From positions 1 to 60,906 of the forward strand of contig URAJ01000010.1 of NCBI GenBank assembly GCA_900545715.1: DNA of 60,906 nt, written 5' to 3'. Every line of letters begins with the position of its first letter. Position 1 is the first letter of the stretch. Below the pieces are notes generated by a model that was given only the letters and a program-made list of their open reading frames with translations, was not told the origin of the DNA and did not search any database. This stretch comes from an uncultured Opitutales bacterium (GTDB taxonomy: Bacteria; Verrucomicrobiota; Verrucomicrobiia; Opitutales; Intestinicryptomonadaceae). A program made the position numbers and the translations under genes. Positions 45,577 to 58,607 of this stretch are shown here, piece by piece.

Positions 45577-46212
45577 ATGAAAAAATTTTTATCAATACTG
45601 CCGCTTGCGGCTTTAATTCTATCGGGCTGCTCCAACTTTACCCAAGAAATGAAGGACGGCGCGTCTTTCGCAAACCTCGACAAGGTTTATGTGGAACAAT
45701 CCTCCGGCCTCGGCTCTCCGTTTGCCGTAAATGCAAGCGAAATAAATTCCCAGACAAAACTCGCAGTCGAAGAATTTCTGAAATCAAAAAAATATCAAAT
45801 TGTAAAGAACCGCTCCGATGCCCAGATAATCTTCCGCCCTATATGGAATCTGTCGCTAGCAGCATCGAAATCTTTCAATCCGGAACCGATATCAATGCAG
45901 GCGTCGCAGCCGCTGCCGCTTGGAATGCAAAACTCAGATGCCTACGCCACGCTTGAAATACAGGCAGTGCTCCCGCAAAGCGGCGATATATGGTCGTGGC
46001 GCGGATTCTCCCCCATAAATATGACCCCGCAAAACGCGACAGCCGGCCTTATAAAAGACCAAGTCGAGTGGTGTCTGCAATATTTCCCGCCAGAAGAATA
46101 CCCGTCGGCTCTCGACCAGTACAAAAAGAAGGCGGAAGTAAAAAAGGCGGAGGCCGCTCAAAACCCGTACAATGAAGTGCTGATTAAAGAACGCCAAAAG
46201 CGCGGCCAATAG
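45577..46212 (+). CDS. Lipoprotein of unknown function
   Basis: 211 residues from the start at 45577 (MKKFLSILPLAALILSGC), with a clear lipobox ending in Cys18; a start six codons earlier is possible. The mature part has an alpha/beta pattern like small DUF4136-type lipoproteins (FANLDKVYVE, VEEFLKSKKYQIVKNRSDAQIIFRP), but the match is too weak to name. The C-terminus is a Lys/Glu/Ala-rich helix. Monocistronic, terminator downstream. Confidence 0.7.
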   Translation: MKKFLSILPLAALILSGCSNFTQEMKDGASFANLDKVYVEQSSGLGSPFAVNASEINSQTKLAVEEFLKSKKYQIVKNRSDAQIIFRPIWNLSLAASKSFNPEPISMQASQPLPLGMQNSDAYATLEIQAVLPQSGDIWSWRGFSPINMTPQNATAGLIKDQVEWCLQYFPPEEYPSALDQYKKKAEVKKAEAAQNPYNEVLIKERQKRGQ

Positions 46213-46263
46213 CTTCCCGCAGACGCCTCAGCAGCACTTGATGCAACACTAAAAATACTTACG

Positions 46264-46294
46264 CCGGGAGCCCTGAACGCCCCCGGTTTTTTTT
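46264..46294 (+). terminator. Terminator of the lipoprotein gene
   Basis: CCGGG (46264-46268) pairs with CCCGG (46282-46286) around a 13-base loop, followed by eight T. Confidence 0.8.
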
Positions 46295-46296
46295 AG

Positions 46297-50177
<3,881 letters not shown>

Positions 50178-50178
<1 letters not shown>

Positions 50179-50810
50179 TGAATAAGCTCCAGCGCGCAAA
50201 GTTTGTGGAGGAGAGGCTCGAAGCGGCCTTTCCCCACCCGGAAATACCGCTCGACAGCCTTGACGACTACACATTCCTCACCGCGGTAATGCTCTCGGCT
50301 CAATGTACCGACAAGCGCGTAAACGAGGTGACTCCCAAACTTTTTGCCGTTGCCGATACCCCCGAAAAAATGGCGAAGCTTTCGGAATCGGAAATACGGG
50401 AGATTATAAAGCCGTGCGGGCTATCGAACTCAAAGGCAAAAAACATTCTCCAAACTGCAAAGATTTTAAGGGATAAATACGTCGGCAAAGTACCGCGCAG
50501 TTTTGAAGAATTGGAAGCATTGCCGGGCGTCGGGCATAAAACGGCGTCGGTGATGATGGTGCAGGCTTTCGGGACGCCCGCATTTCCTGTCGATACGCAC
50601 ATACACAGGCTCGCAAAGCGCTGGAAACTCTCCGACGGCAGCAGCGTCGAGCAAACCGAAAAAGACCTAAAAAAACTCTTTCCAAAAGAAAAATGGGGAG
50701 CGCTGCACTTGCAATTCATATATTACGGAAGGACTTTTTGCAAGGCGCATACATGCAAGACTCCCGAAACGATGTGCGAAATTTGCGCCGCCATTAACTC
50801 AAAAAAATGA
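50178..50810 (+). CDS. nth: Endonuclease III
   Basis: 210 residues; bifunctional DNA glycosylase/AP lyase for oxidised pyrimidines. The helix-hairpin-helix LPGVGHKTA contains catalytic K121 and PVDTHIHR contains D139, matching E. coli K120 and D138. The Fe-S loop is atypical: cysteines C188, C193, C200 and C203, spaced x4-x6-x2, whereas the common pattern is x6-x2-x5. The C193-C200-C203 part aligns, the usual last Cys is absent, and C188 is extra on the other side. Four ligands remain available. Overlaps lacZ by one base and miaA by four. Confidence 0.93.
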
Positions 50811-51691
50811 CGGAAGTTTTCATTATAACGGGCGTCACATGCTCGGGGAAAACGAGCATGTCAATGGAGCTCGCGCGGAGAGAGGGCGCCGAAATCATAT
50901 CCTGCGACAGCGTCCAAATATACAGGGGTATGGATATCGGCAGCGCAAAGGCGTCGGCGGAAGAAATGTCGGAGATTCCACACCACCTTGTGGACGTTTG
51001 CGACTGCGACAAACATTTCGACGTTTCGGAATACGTTGCGCTCGCAAAAAAAGCCCTTGAAGATATTGCAGCGCGCGGTAAAAAAATCATAGTGTGCGGG
51101 GGGAGCGGATTTTACCTGCGCGCGTGGTTCGCGGCAGTCACCGACGGAGTCGGGATACCGTCGGAAATAAAAAGCGTCTGCGACGAGATAGAGCAAAGAG
51201 GAGCAAGCGCGCTTAAGGAGGCGCTTCTAAAAATAGACCCTGCCGCCGCGGATACGGTCGATATTTTAAACCCGCGGCGCGCAAAAAACGCGCTCGCGCG
51301 CTGCATGGCGTCGGGAATGACTTGCGCCGAGCTCTCCGCGAGGTTTGCCGCCCTCCCCTGCCCAATGGGCAATATTTTCCGCAAAGTGCGCATTCTCGAC
51401 CTTCCAGACTCAGAGCTTGCCCCAAAAGTCCGCATTCGCACCCGCACAATGATAAGCGCAGGCCTAATAGAAGAAACGCGGCGCCTAATCGGCCTTGGAA
51501 TAAAAAACAACCCTTCCGCAAGCTCGGCAATAGGATACCGCGAAACTATCGACTGGCTCGAACGTGGCAACAGCTGCGTTTCAGATTTGGAAGAGCAAAT
51601 CGTAAAAGACACCCTTGGACTGGTAAAAAAACAGCGTAAATATTTTAAAAATTCCCTCCTAAAAAACGCCGATAATTTTCAGCTATTTTAG
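50807..51691 (+). CDS. miaA: tRNA dimethylallyltransferase
   Basis: Adds the isopentenyl group to A37 of UNN-reading tRNAs. 294 residues. The P-loop is GVTCSGKT (9-16), then ISCDSVQIYRGMDIGSAK with the catalytic Asp, IPHHLVDVCD, IVCGGSGFYLRAW and NPRRAKNALA, all diagnostic. AIGYRETIDWL marks the C-terminal part. ATGA overlap with nth implies translational coupling. Confidence 0.94.
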   Translation: MTEVFIITGVTCSGKTSMSMELARREGAEIISCDSVQIYRGMDIGSAKASAEEMSEIPHHLVDVCDCDKHFDVSEYVALAKKALEDIAARGKKIIVCGGSGFYLRAWFAAVTDGVGIPSEIKSVCDEIEQRGASALKEALLKIDPAAADTVDILNPRRAKNALARCMASGMTCAELSARFAALPCPMGNIFRKVRILDLPDSELAPKVRIRTRTMISAGLIEETRRLIGLGIKNNPSASSAIGYRETIDWLERGNSCVSDLEEQIVKDTLGLVKKQRKYFKNSLLKNADNFQLF

Positions 51692-51798
51692 GATTATAAA
51701 TCCTGAGGGGCAGTCAGCACAATTTGGCTTAACGATTTCAGCATTTCCATTGATATAATGGCAAGATGTGAAACACGCGGGCACTCCGCGCAATTCAC

Positions 51799-51837
51799 AA
51801 AAAAAACGCCCGCTGCAATGCTCGCGGGACATTTTTT
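51799..51837. terminator. Bidirectional terminator between miaA and coaD
   Basis: CCCGC (51809-51813) and GCGGG (51824-51828) with a 10-base loop; A-run on the left and T-run on the right serve both convergent genes. Confidence 0.8.
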
Positions 51838-51868
51838 GTTTGGTGCGGCGGGAAAAAATTCTCTAAAA

Positions 51869-52372
51869 TTACGCCTCGTCGCCCGCAAACACCGACCTCA
51901 ACGCCTCCAAGACATTCGGGGGCACAAACTCTCCGATGCGCCCGACATCGTAGCAGGCAACCTGCTTTATCAACGTTGAGCTCAAATAAAAATATTTGTG
52001 GGATGGCATCAAAAAAATAGTCTCGACTTCGCCGTCAAGATGACGGTTCATCTGCGCCATTTGGAATTCAAACTCGAAGTCGGAAACCGCCCGAAGTCCG
52101 CGTATGATGGCGCTCGCGCCCGTATTGCGGACAAAATCGACAGTCAAGCCGTCGAACGCCTCGACCCTCACATTTTTAATTCCCTTCAAATTTTCTTCAA
52201 AAAGGCGCTTTCTTGTGTGGAAGTCGAGCAGCGGCCCCTTCCCAGCATTGCGCGCCACAGCTACAACAACTTCGTCAAACAGGCGCAACGCCCTGTGCAG
52301 AACATCGAGATGCCCGTTCGTCACGGGATCAAACGTACCGGGATAGACCGCGATTTTTTTACAATTTTGCAT
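51869..52372 (-). CDS. coaD: Phosphopantetheine adenylyltransferase
   Basis: Penultimate step of coenzyme A synthesis (4'-phosphopantetheine to dephospho-CoA). 167 residues, standard length. The nucleotidyltransferase motif PGTFDPVTNGHLDVL (H21), IIRGLRAVSDFEFEFQMAQM and FYLSSTLIKQVA (the SST/S motif) are all present. Divergent from pgsA over 88 bp. Its pathway neighbour coaC lies 25 kb away. Confidence 0.95.
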   Translation of the reverse strand: MQNCKKIAVYPGTFDPVTNGHLDVLHRALRLFDEVVVAVARNAGKGPLLDFHTRKRLFEENLKGIKNVRVEAFDGLTVDFVRNTGASAIIRGLRAVSDFEFEFQMAQMNRHLDGEVETIFLMPSHKYFYLSSTLIKQVACYDVGRIGEFVPPNVLEALRSVFAGDEA

Positions 52373-52460
52373 TTGCTTAAATTAAGTTTTTTTACGAGCC
52401 TAAAAAAGGCGATTCAAAAAGTCTTGTTAAACGCGAAATAGTGGCAATACTTTTTTAACA

Positions 52461-53045
52461 ATGAATACTCCGAATTTTTTGACCGCACTGAGAGTCTTGC
52501 TGACTTTTTTAACGGCGTTGCTCTTGTGCCTGCCGTTAAAATACGCCGCGACAGCCGCCTTCGTAATATACTGCGCGGCGGGCGCTACAGACTGGTTCGA
52601 CGGCTACATAGCCCGCCGCAACAACCTTGTCACGACCTTCGGGAAATTCATGGACGCCCTTAGCGATAAAATAATGGTTTCAACCGCGTTCCTCACACTT
52701 TTTGCGCTCGGCATGTTCGGAGACTGGACATTATTGGCCCTGTTTTGCGCAATTCTCTCGATGTCGCGCGAATTTTTTGTAAGCGGCATAAGAATGATAG
52801 CAGCAAGCCGCGGCATAGTGCTTGCCGCAGAAACAATGGGCAAATACAAGGCGGGATTTCAAATGTACTCGCTCGGGGCGATAATCTGCGCCCGCGCGCT
52901 TGACATAGACTTTGAATGCGAAAACTCCATTTTGTACGGATTTGCCTTTTTCTCAGCAATAGTTACACTCATACTCTCAACAATACTGTCCGTATGGTCC
53001 GGCGCAGTTTACGGAACCCGCTACGGATATTTATTGAAAGAGTAG
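52461..53045 (+). CDS. pgsA: CDP-diacylglycerol-glycerol-3-phosphate 3-phosphatidyltransferase
   Basis: 194-residue inner-membrane enzyme making phosphatidylglycerolphosphate. The CDP-alcohol phosphatidyltransferase motif D-G-x2-A-R-x8-G-x3-D-x3-D is exact at D47 to D69 (FDGYIARR ... GKFMDALSDK), following NFLTALRVLLTF. About five membrane segments. The phosphatase that removes the terminal phosphate, PgpA, is encoded 21 bp downstream, so the two steps of phosphatidylglycerol synthesis are paired. Confidence 0.93.
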   Translation: MNTPNFLTALRVLLTFLTALLLCLPLKYAATAAFVIYCAAGATDWFDGYIARRNNLVTTFGKFMDALSDKIMVSTAFLTLFALGMFGDWTLLALFCAILSMSREFFVSGIRMIAASRGIVLAAETMGKYKAGFQMYSLGAIICARALDIDFECENSILYGFAFFSAIVTLILSTILSVWSGAVYGTRYGYLLKE

Positions 53046-53066
53046 CCCTTCAAACTCTGCAAAAAT

Positions 53067-53582
53067 ATGGACTCTGCCAGAAAAAAACTCTACCCGTGGG
53101 CGGCAGCCCTTCCCAAAAAACTCTCCACAAGATTCGCCACCCTTTGGGGGCTTGGCTCTCTAAATGCCCCCGGCACATGGGGAAGCGCTGCGGGAATAGT
53201 GCTGTACGCCGCGCTATTTGCCGGAATCGGGCTTGGCAGGTACATAATTTTCGCGGCGATATTCGCATACATATGCGTCGGGATATGCGATACCGCAGAG
53301 CGCTTTCTAAAGATGCGCGATCCCGGGTGCATTGTGCTCGACGAATTCTGCGCAATACCGTTTTGCTTCCTGCCGGTTTTTCATTCTGAATACAGCGCAT
53401 GGGGAGTATTGTTGGGATTCGCATTCTTTAGATTTTTTGACATCACAAAACCTTTTATAATAAATAAAATGCAAGACTTTGAAGGCGGGCTTGGATGCGT
53501 TGCCGACGATATTGCCGCAGCCTTAGCGTCCTGCATATGCCTTAATATTTTCGGGTTGATATTCCCCGTGGTATTTGCCTAA
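53067..53582 (+). CDS. pgpA: Phosphatidylglycerophosphatase A
   Basis: 171 residues with several membrane segments. Family motifs: NAPGTWGSAAG, RDPGCIVLDEFCAI, FFRFFDITKPF and GGLGCVADDIAAAL, the last carrying the conserved Asp pair. Removes phosphate from phosphatidylglycerolphosphate. Follows pgsA in the same transcript. This is the last housekeeping gene before the AT-rich island. Confidence 0.93.
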   Translation: MDSARKKLYPWAAALPKKLSTRFATLWGLGSLNAPGTWGSAAGIVLYAALFAGIGLGRYIIFAAIFAYICVGICDTAERFLKMRDPGCIVLDEFCAIPFCFLPVFHSEYSAWGVLLGFAFFRFFDITKPFIINKMQDFEGGLGCVADDIAAALASCICLNIFGLIFPVVFA

Positions 53583-53910
53583 TTTACACAGTTGAATATG
53601 CGTAATACGCTTGCTTGCGTAATATTGCATATTTGACACATAAAATCCGGAGAAATGCTTAAAAAAATCCGGATAGTGAAGATAATAATATCGTTTTTTT
53701 GGGATTAAAATTTCCCGTACAATATACACTGCGTTGGAGAATTCCAAACAGTTGAATAAAATATATGAACTATGCTTTTAATCTTAGATATAATGATTAA
53801 ATGAATCTACTTTTTTAATCTTTACAATTATAACTTATTGCTTTAAAAATAATCTACTTATAGATTTTATAATGTTATTAAACATACGCATAAAAGACTA
53901 AGGTAGAAGT
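53583..53910. other. AT-rich interval at the island boundary
   Basis: No gene. It contains the nested inverted repeat at 53595-53633 and marks a sharp fall in GC content relative to everything to the left. Confidence 0.5.
53595..53633. repeat. Nested imperfect inverted repeat at the island junction
   Basis: Outer arms AATATGC (53595-53601) and GCATATT (53627-53633); inner arms TACGC (53606-53610) and GCGTA (53617-53621) around TTGCTT. No T-run follows, so it is not a clear terminator. Confidence 0.55.
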
Positions 53911-55278
53911 ATGAAAATATTGAGAGTTGCCGTCTTGTTTCTTGCTTGTTTAACACATTCTGTTGCATACAGTATTTATTTTAATTCTTTAAATATTCGC
54001 TCTTTTGACGGGACAAATGGAATCGGCGAGGTTGATATATATGAATTTATTGATTATATCAATGTAGATGATGAGATTCAAATAGATGTATCTATAATTT
54101 TTAACAGCAACAGAAGAATTCCGTCAAGAATGTTTGGTTATGGCTGGTGGTTTGGGCTAACCGATTCATATATATCAAAAGTTTCACACGACTCATATAA
54201 ATTTGTAAAGCCCAATAGAGATGAATTAATTTTAAGACAAGACTTAAAAAATAAAGAAAGATTCAACAGCGAAATAAGCGGATATAAGCTGGAAAAAGAG
54301 GGTAACGGATATTTAATATACGGATGCTGTGGCGAATCATTTTTTTATGAGAAAAATATTTTAACCCAAACGAGATATGAAAACGGCACTGTTCTGTCCT
54401 TTAAATATGAGAAGGGAAAACTAAAAGAAGTCATTTCAAATAATAAGCCTGTCTTGTCGTTCAGATACGAGAATGATGATGTAATTTATATGGATCTTAT
54501 AGAAAAAAAACGCACAATAAGGTTTAAGTTAATGGAAGTTCCAGGATACGGCAAATTGCTGTCCGAATATGCTGACTTTCCAGAAGCGAAACGCCTAAAG
54601 AAGTTTTCGTATAAGTTTTACGACAATAATATAAGCGAAATTACAATAACTCAAAATAACGCAGCCAGAAAATTTTTCTGGGAAAGCGATACAGGATTTA
54701 TTGTAAAAGAAGAATCCTATAGAAATAGTAAACTTGTAGACGCGTACGAATACCAAATAGCCAATAGAGACGATCCCGATATATATAAGTATATAAAACG
54801 CAAATCCAAATTTACAAATAAGGATGATGTCATTTACAAAAATGATAATGGTATATCTATAACCCAAAAGGATAGCGGGGATATTGTAAAAATTTACGAC
54901 AGCATGGAGAGAAAAACTTTTGGGAAACCGCAAAAGATAGAAATCAAACACCCCGACGGAAGTGAAGATATACAAGAATTCATTTACGATAAAAAAGGCA
55001 GAATTGTAAGTGAGATAAAAAACGGAGAAGTTTTATATAATGTAAAACGCGATGATGACGAACGAAGCATAACTTATTGCGACGGGAAATGGAACCTAAT
55101 ATGGAAGAAGATTTTTGACTCCCAAAATAGAATAATATCCTACGAGAAGTCTGACGGCAGTAAAACCACCTTCAAATATTTGGAAGATGGTAAAATCGAA
55201 GCCACTCTTACAAAAAACGGAAAAACAATAACAAAAGTATTCAACGAAAATCTTAATATTATAAATGAAAGGCAATAA
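53911..55278 (+). CDS. Secreted Rhs/YD-repeat-type protein (stand-alone N-terminal form)
   Basis: 455 residues with a signal peptide (VAVLFLACLTHSVAYS). The start of the mature part resembles the entry region of Rhs proteins: Ser/Asp-rich strand pairs, NRRIPSRMFGYGWWFGLTDS, then a tyrosine-rich run of strand pairs with YD-like turns (FIYDKKGRIVSEIKNG, KIFDSQNRIISYEKSDG). It lacks the DPxG-like core end, so it cannot be a complete Rhs toxin carrier. AT-rich codon use sets it apart from the genes to its left. Possibly a degenerate or specialised delivery component of the locus; function inferred only. Confidence 0.6.
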   Translation: MKILRVAVLFLACLTHSVAYSIYFNSLNIRSFDGTNGIGEVDIYEFIDYINVDDEIQIDVSIIFNSNRRIPSRMFGYGWWFGLTDSYISKVSHDSYKFVKPNRDELILRQDLKNKERFNSEISGYKLEKEGNGYLIYGCCGESFFYEKNILTQTRYENGTVLSFKYEKGKLKEVISNNKPVLSFRYENDDVIYMDLIEKKRTIRFKLMEVPGYGKLLSEYADFPEAKRLKKFSYKFYDNNISEITITQNNAARKFFWESDTGFIVKEESYRNSKLVDAYEYQIANRDDPDIYKYIKRKSKFTNKDDVIYKNDNGISITQKDSGDIVKIYDSMERKTFGKPQKIEIKHPDGSEDIQEFIYDKKGRIVSEIKNGEVLYNVKRDDDERSITYCDGKWNLIWKKIFDSQNRIISYEKSDGSKTTFKYLEDGKIEATLTKNGKTITKVFNENLNIINERQ

Positions 55279-55279
55279 G

Positions 55280-56353
55280 ATGAAATTAATAAATCTGATC
55301 AGGAAGGCATTTATATTATTAGGTATTATTATGATGGCATCTAGTTATGCCTCATATGAAAAAATTGGAACTTTGCGAGGAAATGCAAATTGTGGAACCA
55401 GACAACAAAAAGAAATATGTTCGCCAACTAATAACCGAGGAGAAGCAACGCGAGAAAAGTATAACCTAATTCGTGAAGATTGTATTACAACCACGGAGCG
55501 CATTTGTGTGCCTGGAAAAACATCTTCTGGTGCATTATACGGAGAATCTCAACTGAGGCGGGAATTATTGCAAAGTTTTATAAATTGGCAAACACTTGAA
55601 ACGAGTTATATCGAAGAATATGTCATATTAGACAATCAACAACCAAGTTTAGGTGTCTCTAATATTTCCGTTTACATTGACATACGATCTGGCTATTATA
55701 AAAAAATTATTAGCAATTCTGCTACTACGGAAACTATAACTTATGATGAGCACGGATTGATTAGATATAAAAATGGTATTGCCGAAAAAATGGTTTCGAT
55801 AGAGCCCGTAGATTTTCCTAAGGTTTTATTACCTTGGTTTGATGTTTCAGGATCATTCAAACCCATTCTAAATGAAGATAATATAAATAATTTTAAAGTG
55901 GAAAAATCAACAAGTGAAATAATACTTTATTCTATTGAAGATGGTTTGCGGATTATATTCGATAAAAAAACATACCTTTTGAAAAAGACTCAATATTTAG
56001 CACAGGATAATAATCAGAGATTTGTTTCATTAGAATATATACTTACAGACTGGAATAATTTTAATGGGGTATTCTTCCCATTAAATATAGCTATAAACAT
56101 TTATGACGAGAAATCCAAATCTATAAAAAATTCTACAATTCTGAAAATTAACAAAGAACTCACCTTTTTTAATAAGGATATATCATCTGCAATAAAATCC
56201 TTTCTCCCGGCAGGAACTACTGTTGTAGATAGAACAGCGGGGAAAATTTATACAATAACTGACGTAGACAAGATTGATCGGAAAGCTCAGATTATTTCGG
56301 ACGCTCTGGAAGAAATAATAAATAAATCTAATAGACAAATTGAGAAAAAATGA
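55280..56353 (+). CDS. Secreted protein with a LolA-like C-terminal region
   Basis: 357 residues from the start at 55280 (MKLINLIRKAFILLGIIMMASSYA), preceded by AAAGG; an ATG at 55265 would overlap the upstream gene. The N-terminal ~65 residues of the mature protein are Cys-containing and hydrophilic. From ~residue 130 a beta-rich segment (YDEHGLIRYKNG, RIIFDKKTYLLKKTQYL, ILTDWNNFNGVFFPLNIAI) is typical of LolA/outer-membrane-lipoprotein-sorting-like domains. It ends in a GTTVVDRTAGKIYTI strand and a basic helix. Co-transcribed with the Rhs-like gene. No firm function. Confidence 0.55.
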   Translation: MKLINLIRKAFILLGIIMMASSYASYEKIGTLRGNANCGTRQQKEICSPTNNRGEATREKYNLIREDCITTTERICVPGKTSSGALYGESQLRRELLQSFINWQTLETSYIEEYVILDNQQPSLGVSNISVYIDIRSGYYKKIISNSATTETITYDEHGLIRYKNGIAEKMVSIEPVDFPKVLLPWFDVSGSFKPILNEDNINNFKVEKSTSEIILYSIEDGLRIIFDKKTYLLKKTQYLAQDNNQRFVSLEYILTDWNNFNGVFFPLNIAINIYDEKSKSIKNSTILKINKELTFFNKDISSAIKSFLPAGTTVVDRTAGKIYTITDVDKIDRKAQIISDALEEIINKSNRQIEKK

Positions 56354-56468
56354 AAATATTGTCTATATATTTCCTTTTTTTCAAAGATCCAGTGCATAAC
56401 TGACAGTAGATGTTTTTATATATTGTTAGTTTTTGTAAATATAAAAGTTTAAGTTGTTGTAAAATTAC

Positions 56469-57086
56469 TCAATTTCTTAATCTAACAAGATAAATTTGTT
56501 TTACGATATCCTTAGAAGATAGATTCTTTAAGGTTGAAATTATGCATGCGATATTTGAATCTACATATGTATATAAATTACAACTAAACTTTTCGTATTT
56601 TGAATTATTTTCCGTCAATTGAAATTTCAAATGAAAAGCATCTTTCTCTGTATTATCTTTTTTGCCTATAAAAGAAGTTACTCCATAAGAATAATAATAT
56701 CCGCAAATGGAATCACCAGAATTGAATAGCGGAACTATCTTATATATAGATGTATTAGTTTTTGTAATATATACAAAAAATAGATAATAATCCCCTGCAC
56801 TTTCTTTAAAGCAATCTATATTTTTAGAAATCCAATCTTTTATTGATTTCGACGTTGAACTTCTTATTTCTTCTGAATTTACTTTTAGCTCATCATATAT
56901 TCGTGTAGATATGGTTATAGTTTCCTTTATATCAGAATTCAAGCATCTATAAAATTCTCTTGAAAATTTTAATATATCTTTTTGTTCTGAATTTTGACTA
57001 CTGTTTTCTTGTATTCCTCTATTTTCTATTTGATCTGCTAATAGAATATGGGATATGAGAATTAATAGCAATGTTAGGGGTTTCAT
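56469..57086 (-). CDS. Secreted protein immediately downstream of an orphan Rhs tip (candidate immunity or partner)
   Basis: 205 residues with a signal peptide (MKPLTLLLILISHILLADQ). The mature part is hydrophilic with four cysteines and no family I recognise. It starts 4 bp after the stop of the orphan Rhs tip gene, the same spacing as between the main Rhs tip and its follower at 60138. In Rhs loci the gene after the tip usually encodes the immunity protein; a periplasmic location would fit a toxin acting outside the cytoplasm. Inference from position only. Confidence 0.5.
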   Translation of the reverse strand: MKPLTLLLILISHILLADQIENRGIQENSSQNSEQKDILKFSREFYRCLNSDIKETITISTRIYDELKVNSEEIRSSTSKSIKDWISKNIDCFKESAGDYYLFFVYITKTNTSIYKIVPLFNSGDSICGYYYSYGVTSFIGKKDNTEKDAFHLKFQLTENNSKYEKFSCNLYTYVDSNIACIISTLKNLSSKDIVKQIYLVRLRN

Positions 57087-57090
57087 AGAA

Positions 57091-57612
57091 TTATTTTTCT
57101 ACTCCTTTTAAATTCCATATAGACTCTTGGGTTTTGGATCCAATTTTCACTATATTTCTACCATCATTCGAATATATATTTATCGTTGAAAACGCTCTTT
57201 TTAATCCATCTCCAGCAGAAGTAGGATTAATTAAGAAATTGAAATCTATGCCTATACTGTTTGATTCCAAAACACCTGACTGTTTTAAAGAATTCGTTCC
57301 AGCTATGCCTATATTTCCAATATTCTCATACATAAATAGTACGTTATCTTTATCTGTTTTTTCTTTCGTAATAGAAACATTAGCATTTACGATATACGGG
57401 ACATACATCTGTTTATCGCCTATGCTATACGTATATGTTGTATTAGGAGAAGAAAAAGTTATACTAATATTCACAATCCATGTTCCTAACATATCAATAG
57501 TATAAGTGGGTACCGCCGCATAGAACTGGTTGTTGATACCGTCCGGATATCCCGCAGGGTCGGAGGAGCGCCAGCGGGCGGCGGAAGCGTCGTAATTACG
57601 GTATAAATACAT
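57091..57612 (-). CDS. Orphan Rhs core-end plus variable C-terminal tip
   Basis: 173 residues. The first ~40 (LYRNYDASAARWRSSDPAGY to TYTIDMLGTW) match the end of the Rhs core found twice more in this window, including the DPAGYPDGIN hinge that corresponds to the DPxGLxGGxN core end of Rhs proteins. After LGTW the sequence switches to an AT-rich unique tip of ~130 residues (SIGDKQMYVPYIVNANVSIT). It has no signal peptide and no core upstream, so it is a displaced tip cassette that could be recombined onto an active rhs gene. Tip activity unknown. Confidence 0.75.
   Translation of the reverse strand: MYLYRNYDASAARWRSSDPAGYPDGINNQFYAAVPTYTIDMLGTWIVNISITFSSPNTTYTYSIGDKQMYVPYIVNANVSITKEKTDKDNVLFMYENIGNIGIAGTNSLKQSGVLESNSIGIDFNFLINPTSAGDGLKRAFSTINIYSNDGRNIVKIGSKTQESIWNLKGVEK
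57484..57611 (-). repeat. Rhs core-end repeat, copy C
   Basis: GC-rich block homologous to 58843-58996 and 60640-60906, e.g. GGAGCGCCAGCGGGCGG on the plus strand in all three. Here it covers only RNYDASAARWRSSD and the following DPAGY hinge. Confidence 0.85.
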
Positions 57613-57709
57613 GCGCTACTTGTTTTCATTAAATAATTAAGAAATGTGTGAATTATAAGAATTTTTTCTATATTTAATTTCTTTATTAGTAGTATTAGAA
57701 ATTATAGGA

Positions 57710-58084
57710 TTAAGGACCATCTCTTCTTCGGGATATCTCTTGAGATTCTACTATGTTATTTTTAAAATTTAAAATATATGAAAATATTTTACCATTTGAC
57801 TCATAAAAATCTACTTCCCATTTATCTGACTTCAGAAGTTCTGAGCAATTTCGCATATCTGCGATTTTAGAAAATTCTCTATAATTTGAGTTAAAATATA
57901 TTACTACTTTTTTATCTTTATTAAATAATGTTTTTGTTACATCTGTACGAGTCATTCCAATATAGTTATTTTTTAAAGGATGCGTTATTGGAAAGTAATA
58001 ATTTAACGACACCATGAAACCTAATATAATTACTATTAGAATTATGATGTATCTCCATTTTATTCTATATATATTTAAATCCAT
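57710..58084 (-). CDS. Small membrane-anchored protein, SmpA/OmlA-like pattern, in the Rhs island
   Basis: 124 residues: one N-terminal membrane segment (residues ~11-29) and an outside domain with NNYIGMTRTDVTKTLF, a pattern reminiscent of SmpA/OmlA-type folds (GMTxxxVxxxLG). Position among orphan tips suggests a leftover immunity protein. AT-rich. Not recognised otherwise. Confidence 0.5.
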   Translation of the reverse strand: MDLNIYRIKWRYIIILIVIILGFMVSLNYYFPITHPLKNNYIGMTRTDVTKTLFNKDKKVVIYFNSNYREFSKIADMRNCSELLKSDKWEVDFYESNGKIFSYILNFKNNIVESQEISRRRDGP

Positions 58085-58232
58085 AGTAGATTGATAGCCA
58101 ATATATACCCGATATAATAATCTCTAATATACTTTTCTCTTAATATTGTTGCATCTTAATATAATTTCCACGCACTTTCAATAAAAAATAAATTATTTTT
58201 TTAGCGGATTAAAAAATTGTTATTTATAAAAT

Positions 58233-58607
58233 TCATTCGTGTGACCTTAATATTTTCTGAAGTTTATTTTTTGTTACAAGTTGCAAAGGTGTATTATCAT
58301 AAACATCTACTATAAAATATTTGTTTCCGTTAATATCAGATTCACATTCCCCATAAATAATATTACCTTCAAATGAAGGATTGGCTATCGGAATACTTTT
58401 ACCGGAAAGGTTGTCTATTAAAAAACCACGCACTGAATCTGTCATGAATAATTCGTATCTGTCATTTATTTTTTGAGTACACCCCGAACCATATAACCCG
58501 TCAAAGGTATTTCTAATATAGATGATGCAAATACAAATTAACGAAATTACTAATAATGGAATAACCCTCATATAATTATGAAATTTTGTATATCTAAAAT
58601 ATTTCAT
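58233..58607 (-). CDS. Small membrane-anchored protein, candidate orphan immunity
   Basis: 124 residues: basic N-terminus, one membrane segment (residues ~14-31, VIPLLVISLICICIIYI), then a beta-rich domain with NDRYELFMTDS, EGNIIYGECESD and NGNKYFIVDVYD. The order Y-E-L, I-Y-G and Y-F-I-(V/L)-(D/N) parallels the protein at 59737-60138, suggesting the two share a fold. No tip gene is directly upstream, as the neighbouring core copy breaks off at RSSD. Confidence 0.5.
   Translation of the reverse strand: MKYFRYTKFHNYMRVIPLLVISLICICIIYIRNTFDGLYGSGCTQKINDRYELFMTDSVRGFLIDNLSGKSIPIANPSFEGNIIYGECESDINGNKYFIVDVYDNTPLQLVTKNKLQKILRSHE

Noticed and set aside
53643..53676. Direct repeat of AAATCCGGA near the island boundary
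   Set aside because: Two short copies only; not flanking anything and easily explained by chance.
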